48,081 bases of DNA from Sulfobacillus sp. (lineage in GTDB: Bacteria > Bacillota > Sulfobacillia > Sulfobacillales > Sulfobacillaceae): the NCBI GenBank assembly GCA_027343695.1, contig DAHWKJ010000107.1, positions 1-48,081 of the forward strand. The letters are read 5' to 3'. The position numbers were made by a program, and so were the translations under genes. The notes under the pieces are model-generated. The model had not been told where the DNA came from and searched no databases. It saw only the letters and a list, made by a program, of their open reading frames with translations. Shown piece after piece: positions 42,406 to 48,081 of this stretch. How positions within the stretch are numbered: position 1 is the first letter of the stretch; each line of letters begins with the position of its first letter.

Positions 42406-42779
42406 AATCGTCTTGCCTCCTCAGGAATACCTACGCCTACCGAGAATTTTGTCTCTGGGGTAATAAATTGCCGCCGGGTTCAAAAGAAAATGATTCATGT
42501 TCCCAAGCTCTGGATCCTCAGCATAGCAACGACTCATGACAGAAATCCTGTCGAGTTAGGACCCGAGACAGCCGATTCGCACCCGTTATTTGGAACCCGC
42601 TGGGTGGGCTAAAAAAGTGTGAGGGATAGGGCCATGAACTCTCCCGCCGCCTGGTCCTGACGGGTTGAGACGGGGGTTTCGGGATCGATCCCGAAAGGTC
42701 CTGGCTCCTTCATCGCTGCACTCCAGGTTTCTGGCCCTGGGCGTCTTGCATCATCTCCCCAGGCGTGACTGCGCAGGCG
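42406..42779. other. The only sizeable gap in the hybrid secretion cluster
   Basis: 374 bases between the TadZ-like stop (42780) and the CpaF-like start (42405). It contains a perfect 20-base palindrome (42677-42696). On the minus strand an ATG just before the palindrome opens a 34-codon frame (MKEPGPFGIDPETPVS...) behind the AGCGATGAAGG region, too short to call. The stretch next to the CpaF-like gene is AT-richer and could carry a promoter. Confidence 0.45.
42677..42696. promoter_or_regulatory. Perfect 20-base palindrome, candidate operator
   Basis: The half-site TTTCGGGATC is followed directly by its reverse complement, with no spacer. There is no T run after it on either strand, which argues against a terminator. 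Its place in the one gap of the train suggests a binding site for a dimeric regulator of the CpaF/TadB/TadC-like genes; no regulator is identified. Confidence 0.5.
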
Positions 42780-43727
42780 CTAAGATCGATGCGTTTTTAT
42801 CAAAGACCACCGACCAAAGATGCGATGAGCCCTGGATCCCATGGCGGCCGATTCCCAGGGGATCCAAGTACCCACATGGCCGATCGTTCGGGCAACGGTT
42901 GCCGATCCCCCAATGCCCAATACACCCAAACTGGGATTAATCGTTTGCAGCACCTTTAATCCTTCCTGCAGAACTCTATCCCATGGCTCATCAATCAAGA
43001 TCACTACTTGTTGGACCGCCTCTATAGCCTGCATGGTGAGGGGTAGCCTCAAATCGGATCCTAGATCCAAACCGAGCCACGCATAGTCTCTACGCATCAG
43101 CCCCTGAATGTCCGTCAATTGAGGTGATTCGCACACTATTTGCCACGGCGGTGGTGCCGGAACAAGCCAGCCCTCAGAAGTCTTTCGTGCCTTAAACTTC
43201 GCATACGTCATATTGGAATTTTTCCACGCCTCAGGATTCCAACGCGCCGTGAGATGCGCATTATGCCAGTCGAGATCGACCCAACACCCCACTCCTAGTT
43301 GACGATTCGCCTCCGATCCAATCCAGGAAAGGATCTCAGGATTAAAATCTAATTGCGGTCTCCAAACCACCCAACGTTTGGACAAGACAAGATTGGCAGA
43401 TTCTCGAGGCCATTCCTTTTCCAACCATCCGACCAGCCAATCCGCGGCCAAATCACCAAAGACTAGTTCCGCACCGAGGGGGGGTTCTGTCGTTTCTCGC
43501 ATTCGTTCAGGCAGCCAAATCATCCAATGCGGCTGGGGATTCTCGACAACCATGTGACGGACCTCATCCCACTCGGGAAACCCGGGTATCCTATCACTTA
43601 ATACAACGTGAGTCGCCTGAGATATCCACTCGCTCATCTGGTCCCAGTGAGCGATCCGCTTGATCTGGGGATCCTTCGTCTCTAGAAAACGGTCCACGGC
43701 TTCATGCCCGGTCGCAGCAAGGATCAT
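42780..43727 (-). CDS. TadZ/CpaE-like protein without a P-loop
   Basis: A 315-residue protein I read as a degenerate TadZ/CpaE. Residues 1-105 look receiver-like, as in TadZ (MILAATGHEAVDRFLETKDPQIKRIAHWDQMSEWISQATHVVLSDRIPG). Residues ~110-315 track the MinD fold: VGCWVDLDWHNAH (146-158) stands where first-locus CpaE has PVALLDLDLQFGD, and YAWLGLDLGSDLRLPLTMQAIEAVQQVVILID (215-246) stands where it has AFVVVDSAPGYSE...ADEVLVI. The nucleotide-binding KGGVGKTT is absent; the matching place reads WVVWRPQLDFNP. The start at 43727 overlaps the SAF-gene stop as ATGA. The frame upstream to 43883 lies within that gene and is not used. The assignment rests on pattern plus position. Confidence 0.55.
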   Translation of the reverse strand: MILAATGHEAVDRFLETKDPQIKRIAHWDQMSEWISQATHVVLSDRIPGFPEWDEVRHMVVENPQPHWMIWLPERMRETTEPPLGAELVFGDLAADWLVGWLEKEWPRESANLVLSKRWVVWRPQLDFNPEILSWIGSEANRQLGVGCWVDLDWHNAHLTARWNPEAWKNSNMTYAKFKARKTSEGWLVPAPPPWQIVCESPQLTDIQGLMRRDYAWLGLDLGSDLRLPLTMQAIEAVQQVVILIDEPWDRVLQEGLKVLQTINPSLGVLGIGGSATVARTIGHVGTWIPWESAAMGSRAHRIFGRWSLIKTHRS

Positions 43728-44278
43728 GGGGCACCCACCACAAATATTCCAGCTTGGCCCGCTAGCGACAGATATTGCTCCGCCAGGGATAAAGGAAGTC
43801 GAATCATGATGGACGACGGGCTCCCACCTAATACCCCGCCCCCTCCCGACAGCGCCACCACGCGCTCGACGGGAGAACTCCATAAGCGACCATGGTGCCG
43901 AATCAACACCACCCGGATATTACTACCGGGCCTGGCTACCGCCAAATCGGCCGCCTGCGACGGAATCACTGCAACCATGACCCCGCCCGATAGGGGATTA
44001 GCCGAAGCCTTCCCGACGACCGAAGGACTTACCACTTCACCGGGGACCAGCGAGGTTTTTAAAATCATGCCGGGAGCCGGCGTGAACTCTATGCTACCCA
44101 TTCTGCTGTATCCTATATCAGCAGCCGACACTGTGGTTCCTCGCGGTAAATATGTCTTGGCAACAGGCACGCTGACTGTTGCCGACAATAAATGAGGAAG
44201 ACTCAATGCGGTATACACTACTCCCGTAACGAGCATCGCAATCGCCCCCGATCTCGGTACCTTCATCGAAAACGCCAT
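43724..44278 (-). CDS. SAF-domain (CpaB-like) membrane-anchored protein
   Basis: A 184-residue protein with an N-terminal hydrophobic anchor (GAIAMLVTGVVYTALSLPHLL, 11-31) and an SAF domain: VSVPVAKTYLPRGTTVSAADIGYSRMGSIEFTPAPGMILKTSLVPGEVVSPSVV. A second CpaB-like block follows: GVMVAVIPSQAADLAVARPGSNIRVVLI. The layout matches CpaB/RcpC but is shorter than the 249-residue copy in the first locus. ATG at 44278 has GAGGTG six bases upstream; earlier ATGs are less well placed. It lies 10 bases after the VirB4-like gene and overlaps the TadZ-like gene, exactly where the Tad-type half of the train begins. Confidence 0.75.
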   Translation of the reverse strand: MAFSMKVPRSGAIAMLVTGVVYTALSLPHLLSATVSVPVAKTYLPRGTTVSAADIGYSRMGSIEFTPAPGMILKTSLVPGEVVSPSVVGKASANPLSGGVMVAVIPSQAADLAVARPGSNIRVVLIRHHGRLWSSPVERVVALSGGGGVLGGSPSSIMIRLPLSLAEQYLSLAGQAGIFVVGAP

Positions 44279-44288
44279 GTCCATCACC

Positions 44289-45980
44289 TCACACAGAATT
44301 TTGCAGGGGTTGTCCCGCAATCAGTTTCGCCTCGTAAGGCGACGCCCCCACCCGCAAAGGCACGTGGTCATCGCCTACGATCAAGAGCCCTTCGCCGCGT
44401 TGCGCCGTCATAAGGAGATCCACCTCGCCCTGATGGAGCCGCAAGAGCCTAGTTACCTCTTCTAAACTCTCTGGATGTTGTCGCAATAACAGGATCAATG
44501 GGGCATTACGTAAGCACACTTCCGCCGATCGACTGCGAGTAAAGTCACCAATATCTTGGGTGATCAGCGACAACGCGGTGCCCCACTTGCGCGCCCGACG
44601 AAACAACGATTCCAAGTATCGAGCGGTGGTTTCATCGGTTAAAAGTTGCCAGGCTTCGTCAAACACCACCAACTGACGGCGCGCCCTATCAACCGTTCGA
44701 GCGATATGTTCGGTCAATGCCAGGTAGGCCGCCGCCTTCATACGTTGGGTCAAACGGCTAATATCATAGACTTCGAAATCTTGGCCTGGTGCCGTGGTCT
44801 GAGGCGCCATGAGCCGCCAACGTTGTACGATGGACTCCAGGCGCTCGCCGAGGGTTTTGTTGATGCGGTTCACCATCGCGATCAACATCGTGTCATCACA
44901 TAACCGATTCGGCTCACGATGGAATATCAACGACGGGGTCCCACGGAGCTTAACCAGTCTCCACAATGCCTGCTCCACGGCATGGATCAGATCCGGTACC
45001 TCGGGGTCCAAGCGCCGAATAAACTGCACGAGGAAATCCGTTTGACGTTCGACCTCCTCCGGATTAGCGTCGGACTCTATGGCAAACGGATCCCATGGAA
45101 ATCCCGCGCCTGAAGGGTCCCCTACTGCCCATACCTTGGCCCCCGCCGCCTCTAATACCCGGTACTCGCCTTCGGGGTCCAATACTTTGACCGGAATTCC
45201 CCGGTACCGCGAGCGTAAGATTTCCAGTTTAGCCTGAAAACTTTTCCCGGCACCGGACCAGGCCACGGTGATGGAGTGAGGCGAAGGTAGCGTATACCGA
45301 TCCACAATCACCAAAGAATGACTAGCCCCATTCGTGCCAAACACTTGTCCCTCGGGGTGAATGAGCTCCTGGGCTGCATAGGGAAAGAGGGTAGCCCACG
45401 CCCCAGTGTCCATTTCTCGCGGATGAGCTGGTTCGCCAAATACCGGCAACAGGCGCTTTAGTCCCACCTCCGGCTGAAAGTATAAGCGTCGGATAACCAG
45501 CAACATCCCGGAAGCCAAACTCAACAAAAGGTTCGAAGACTCGTCTAATTCTGGTTTGGTCGAGGCTGACACGGTGAGAGTTAATGCCGTGTCAATGAGA
45601 CGGGTCTCGCCACGCGCAATCCCTTCGCGCATGCGCTCGGTATCCTCCACCGCCGTACGTTGCAGCGGGTCAATTAGACGGCCCGACGCCTGATTTGCCT
45701 CAATCGTCCCGAGATGCCATAACAGCGACCGTTGCATGGTCCCCATGACGGCGTCGTTAGGAATCGGTCCCGAGTACACCGATAACGTAATCGGTCGGGG
45801 GAATCGTAGGAGGGGCTCAAACCACCCGGGTTTGACTTCACGGGGATACGCAATGACCACAAAACTCCGATACCATTGACTGTGCATCTGCCATTCTCCC
45901 GGATAGAGCTGGATATCACTTGGCATAATGGCGTCCAGCACATCACGAGCCCCCCTGTCACTGGTGATCTTTAATCCCAT
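44289..45980 (-). CDS. VirB4/TraC-family type IV secretion ATPase, catalytic part
   Basis: A 563-residue conjugation-type ATPase. It has Walker A AWSGAGKSF (~240-248, with Ala in the first Gly position), DPEGEY (268-273), Walker B LVVFDEAWQLL (437-447), then the typical SLITQDIGDF and RNAPLILLLRQHP segments that mark VirB4. The N-terminal ~200 residues carry LRFPRPITLSVYSGPI and the coiled-coil-like TMQRSLLWHLGTIEAN. VirB4 proteins are usually about 800 residues; the missing N-terminal part is probably the preceding separate gene. ATG at 45980 has GGGGG 10 bases upstream, and a TTG two codons earlier is the alternative. It overlaps the preceding gene by 10 bases. Confidence 0.92.
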   Translation of the reverse strand: MGLKITSDRGARDVLDAIMPSDIQLYPGEWQMHSQWYRSFVVIAYPREVKPGWFEPLLRFPRPITLSVYSGPIPNDAVMGTMQRSLLWHLGTIEANQASGRLIDPLQRTAVEDTERMREGIARGETRLIDTALTLTVSASTKPELDESSNLLLSLASGMLLVIRRLYFQPEVGLKRLLPVFGEPAHPREMDTGAWATLFPYAAQELIHPEGQVFGTNGASHSLVIVDRYTLPSPHSITVAWSGAGKSFQAKLEILRSRYRGIPVKVLDPEGEYRVLEAAGAKVWAVGDPSGAGFPWDPFAIESDANPEEVERQTDFLVQFIRRLDPEVPDLIHAVEQALWRLVKLRGTPSLIFHREPNRLCDDTMLIAMVNRINKTLGERLESIVQRWRLMAPQTTAPGQDFEVYDISRLTQRMKAAAYLALTEHIARTVDRARRQLVVFDEAWQLLTDETTARYLESLFRRARKWGTALSLITQDIGDFTRSRSAEVCLRNAPLILLLRQHPESLEEVTRLLRLHQGEVDLLMTAQRGEGLLIVGDDHVPLRVGASPYEAKLIAGQPLQNSV

Positions 45981-46561
45981 GCCCAATTGACCCCCTTGGG
46001 CAGCGATTGGCCGCCACCCAAGCTCGCATAAAAGAACCGAAAGGTCTCTTCGGTCGTAAACGAGCGAAGGCGGATGCCAAGCGGCCGAAGTCCCTGTGCC
46101 ACTATATCGCGGCGGCGGTCCAGAGCCGCTGTGGCCTCATCCCAAAGCACTTCCCCCCGTTGTTTGGGTCGCCGTCTGGAGTCTAGTCCCTGCCATGACA
46201 AGACAACAAAGAAGCGTCGCCGTAACAAGTGGTTTACCGATACGGATTCTTGAATAAAATCGATATAGTCGCCTAACGAGGGCCGTAAGTGCGGTTCAAT
46301 TTCGTCTTCCCGTGCCTTTAAGTCACCAAGATACTCATCGAGCCTCAGCATATCTGAACGTACTAAGAGTTCTACGGGAAATTCCAGCCCGTTGAGAAAT
46401 TCCGTGTAGCCGCGAATCAGGCGTTGTTGATCTCCCTGCGACCGGAGGGAAAAACTCACCGGCACCGCTTCAGCGATGGAGGAAAAACGGTCTTTATCGA
46501 TAAGACAGAGTCCGGGGCCAATAGCACGAATCGGTAAGAGTCGATTAATGGATACAGCCAT
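45971..46561 (-). CDS. TraC-like N-terminal domain protein (split VirB4 partner)
   Basis: About 196 residues: INRLLPIRAIGPGLCLIDKDRFSSIAEAVPVSFSLRSQGDQQRLIRGYTEFLNGLEFPVELLVRSDMLRLDEYLGDL. This is the pattern of the N-terminal region of TraC/VirB4 proteins, where the conserved R-x-Y-x-x-FLNGL-x-FP-x-x-LLVR block is typical of Gram-positive systems. A later SVSVNHLLRRRFFVVLSWQGLD matches the next strand block. It overlaps the VirB4-like ATPase gene by 10 bases, so the two act as a split pair. ATG at 46561 has GAGG 11 bases upstream. An ATG at 46606, two bases past the PrgI stop, is an alternative that adds 15 residues but has no site. Confidence 0.75.
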   Translation of the reverse strand: MAVSINRLLPIRAIGPGLCLIDKDRFSSIAEAVPVSFSLRSQGDQQRLIRGYTEFLNGLEFPVELLVRSDMLRLDEYLGDLKAREDEIEPHLRPSLGDYIDFIQESVSVNHLLRRRFFVVLSWQGLDSRRRPKQRGEVLWDEATAALDRRRDIVAQGLRPLGIRLRSFTTEETFRFFYASLGGGQSLPKGVNWAWD

Positions 46562-46608
46562 CGTAAACACTTCCTCATAGGTTTTATCAGAGATTAGGTA
46601 TCCCATCG

Positions 46609-46893
46609 TTATTTCGGGATGTAGCATTTGGGTGATACGAAAAATCGGGAGGCAAGAAGACCCCAGGCCGGAATCGATAGACCTTGATATCGCACCATGG
46701 CCATGGAAATCGAGAGCCCACTGAGACTGATGATCCCGACCAGGTGAACCGCTATCGGCTTTCCTGAATGGGGCCACAGCACGAGATCACCTATCGCCCC
46801 CAAAGCCAGCCAAATGAGATCTTTGAGACCGAGTCCCCATAAGACGACGGGCTCCTTCGGTAGAGGGACCGGGACAACCCGAGTTAAATCCAT
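46609..46893 (-). CDS. PrgI-family (VirB3-like) membrane protein
   Basis: A 94-residue protein with two hydrophobic segments, DLIWLALGAIGDLVLW and AVHLVGIISLSGLSISMAMV. An N-terminal VPVPLPKEPVVLWGLGLKDLIWLALG follows the PrgI pattern (VPxxLPxE/KxxxxWGLTxRQLxxL). PrgI proteins are VirB3-like parts of Gram-positive conjugation machines and are normally encoded next to VirB4, as here. ATG at 46893 has GAGG 8 bases before it; the frame open to 47037 lies within the VirB6-like gene. It overlaps that gene's end by 10 bases. Confidence 0.85.
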   Translation of the reverse strand: MDLTRVVPVPLPKEPVVLWGLGLKDLIWLALGAIGDLVLWPHSGKPIAVHLVGIISLSGLSISMAMVRYQGLSIPAWGLLASRFFVSPKCYIPK

Positions 46894-47669
46894 GACAAGA
46901 GCCTCATCGGATTGCTCTGAGCCCCCAGCAATCGACGCAATTGACCCGGAACCTTGGTCATGTACCACAAAACTCCCGCCTCGAGAAATTCCTCCGCCAC
47001 GGTCGTGGTATGGGTGACTAAGTGCAAGAAAATCCAAAACACCATCGCATGCACACTTTGAACAAAAATGGCCACCACCAGTTCCTTACCGATGTTGGTC
47101 AACCAGCTGTCATCGGACCCCCCGCTCCATAGCACCGCAAACCACGGTACAAGCCCCGTCAAGACGTAAATTTCTACAGTGCGTAGCGCATAAAAGAGAC
47201 CCAGATAAATCAATAGGGTTAAAACCAAGGCCCCCAGTACCAGAGCTAGCAAGGGGTTTACGGAGAGCTCAAATCGCGTCGAGCCAGTCACAGAGGCGAA
47301 CGTGATCGGGCGAAGAAATACCCGGACCAAGGCGTCATTGATGCGCAGTAATCCATGAACCCCTGGTGACGCGGCCAGGGCAATGATGGCCGCGGTCACC
47401 GTCCGTTGTAGCGCTGCCGATGGCTGGTGATGCGCTAACATGCCGCCGGCAGGCCACATCGTCCGCAACACAGTCCAAGTGAAGACCAAAGTGAGGGCCC
47501 CAAGGCTTAAACCGAGGTTGCTGCGGTACAAGTGGGTGGCCACCCTGTTCCATTGAATGGGCATAAAAACCATTTGCTGAAACAGATGACGCGAGATTTG
47601 CGCGAGTCCTTGGTCCACCCATTGTGATACTTTATCTAATGACCACACTAAGGGATTAAGAGACAACAT
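46884..47669 (-). CDS. VirB6/TrbL-like polytopic membrane protein
   Basis: A 261-residue protein with about five to six hydrophobic segments: LSLGALTLVFTWTVLRTMW, TVTAAIIALAASPGVHGLL, LLALVLGALVLTLLIYLGLFYALRTVEIYVLTGLVPWFAVLW, ELVVAIFVQSVHAMVFWIFLHLV. The order (N-terminal amphipathic WSLDKVSQWVDQGLAQISRHLF, a mid-loop, then a paired long segment) resembles TrbL/VirB6-type channel proteins of Gram-positive type IV systems, which help form the inner-membrane pore. It overlaps the VirB2-like gene by 14 bases at its 5' end and the PrgI gene at its 3' end, so it is fully embedded in the operon. The family call is by topology and position more than motif. Confidence 0.7.
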   Translation of the reverse strand: MLSLNPLVWSLDKVSQWVDQGLAQISRHLFQQMVFMPIQWNRVATHLYRSNLGLSLGALTLVFTWTVLRTMWPAGGMLAHHQPSAALQRTVTAAIIALAASPGVHGLLRINDALVRVFLRPITFASVTGSTRFELSVNPLLALVLGALVLTLLIYLGLFYALRTVEIYVLTGLVPWFAVLWSGGSDDSWLTNIGKELVVAIFVQSVHAMVFWIFLHLVTHTTTVAEEFLEAGVLWYMTKVPGQLRRLLGAQSNPMRLLSWI

Positions 47670-47889
47670 ATTGCAACAACTGTCGAATCACATCGACCAA
47701 GAGGATCAGCGCAAGTCCAACTGCCGCGCGACCCATCAATTCTTTGGAGCCTTGGACTGCCCGAGGACTATGGGCCACCATAAGCCGGATCCCTCCATAC
47801 ACCATAACCAGCGTGAAGACTCCGCCTGCGACATCGACCAAGATACTGGTAAGCCGGGTCAATACGACGAGCAATTGAGCTGAAGGCAT
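47656..47889 (-). CDS. VirB2/TrbC-like small membrane protein (putative pilin)
   Basis: A 77-residue protein with two hydrophobic segments, ILVDVAGGVFTLVMVYGGIRLMVA and MGRAAVGLALILLVDVIRQLL, separated by a short polar turn (HSPRAVQGSKEL). That is the profile of VirB2/TrbC-type pilin subunits and their Gram-positive counterparts. The segment 1 ending VYGGIRLMVA and the R-A-x-VGLALI second segment are typical. The N-terminus is short, with no long signal peptide visible. The ATG is behind GGAGGG at good spacing. It overlaps the VirB6-like gene by 14 bases. The upstream edge gene overlaps it strongly in another frame. Confidence 0.75.
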   Translation of the reverse strand: MPSAQLLVVLTRLTSILVDVAGGVFTLVMVYGGIRLMVAHSPRAVQGSKELMGRAAVGLALILLVDVIRQLLQYVVS

Positions 47890-48081
47890 CGTAATTTCCC
47901 TCCGATTCGGCGTAATTGCCCATAGGCGATTGCCGTATCAGCATAGTACCCCCAATTCGAACCCGCTTTCCTATCCAAAACGGAACCTGGATTTCGACAC
48001 CGATTACAACCCGATGTTGCGCAATCTGCGTGATTTCAACATTAATGCGCAAGTACGACAACGTTAGCGAAACTACAGGGA
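47768..48081 (-). CDS. C-terminal part of an unidentified gene running off the right edge
   Basis: The minus strand is open from the window edge to a stop at 47768 (about 104 residues, start outside). The first ~60 residues look like real protein: LTLSYLRINVEITQIAQHRVVIGVEIQVPFWIGKRVRIGGTMLIRQSPMGN, an alternating strand pattern such as seen near the C-terminus of TadE-like pseudopilins. The final ~40 residues lie within the VirB2-like gene in another frame and are rich in Arg and Gly, less protein-like. Either the gene really overlaps by 122 bases, or it has a frameshift and should stop near 47890. TadE-like identity is only a suggestion. Confidence 0.5.
   Translation of the reverse strand, partial: PVVSLTLSYLRINVEITQIAQHRVVIGVEIQVPFWIGKRVRIGGTMLIRQSPMGNYAESEGNYDAFSSIARRIDPAYQYLGRCRRRSLHAGYGVWRDPAYGGP

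Noticed and set aside
43704-44195. 163-codon plus-strand frame opposite the SAF-domain gene
   Set aside because: It is the mirror of a well-supported, overlapping minus-strand gene, has no ribosome binding site and shows Pro/Thr-rich shadow composition.

Overview
The window reads as a chromosomal segment of a moderately GC-rich, Gram-positive-type bacterium. Genes carry strong AGGAGG-like ribosome binding sites, with frequent GTG and TTG starts. Several lipoproteins have a classic L-x-A-G-C lipobox, and there is a PrsA-type foldase and DacF- and DUF192-type proteins. The mix (family 5 peptide-binding proteins, glutamate decarboxylase, a Tad pilus, many GNAT and Nudix enzymes) would suit an acidophilic Firmicute such as Sulfobacillus. 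That taxonomic guess is inference; no rRNA or marker tree is available here. No insertion sequence, CRISPR array or rRNA was seen.

Layout. 1-9440: two GNAT acetyltransferases (one cut by the window edge), an orphan oligopeptide-binding lipoprotein, an M20 amidohydrolase, a decayed-looking stretch, an Rsm22-type methyltransferase, glutamate decarboxylase, and a nucleotidyltransferase-GNAT fusion. 9546-18183: two tandem MFS transporters, a small membrane protein, two Nudix hydrolases, a Ser/Thr-rich lipoprotein, a pentapeptide-repeat protein, a polysaccharide-flippase-like protein, and a GNAT gene coupled to an Mrr-like protein that seems to lack its catalytic residues. 18382-22707: a YbaK-type editing protein, then a peptide ABC operon (binding protein, DppC-type and DppB-type permeases, no ATPases) ended by a strong terminator. 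22771-22922: tRNA-Pro(GGG) with its own promoter and terminator.

23012-31217 is a Tad/Flp pilus locus. TadG-like and TadE-like genes lie on the plus strand. On the minus strand, reading right to left, come flp, cpaB, tadZ/cpaE, tadA/cpaF, tadB and tadC, followed by a coupled DUF192 gene. 31467-39677 is mostly housekeeping or accessory: an MFS transporter, a PaiB-like flavin protein, ilvD, prsA, a TusA-like protein, a GNAT, a DMT-type exporter and a D,D-carboxypeptidase.

39877-48081 (minus strand, continuing past the right edge) is the most unusual region. It is a compact gene train in which type IV secretion parts (VirB2-like pilin, VirB6/TrbL-like channel protein, PrgI-type protein, a split TraC/VirB4 ATPase) run directly into a second set of Tad-type parts (SAF/CpaB-like protein, a TadZ-like protein without its P-loop, a CpaF/VirB11-type ATPase, TadB-like and TadC-like platform proteins). 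Nearly all junctions overlap or are very close. One 374-base gap interrupts the train and holds a perfect 20-base palindrome. I read the region as a hybrid secretion, conjugation or pilus machine. No relaxase, coupling protein or prepilin peptidase lies inside the window.
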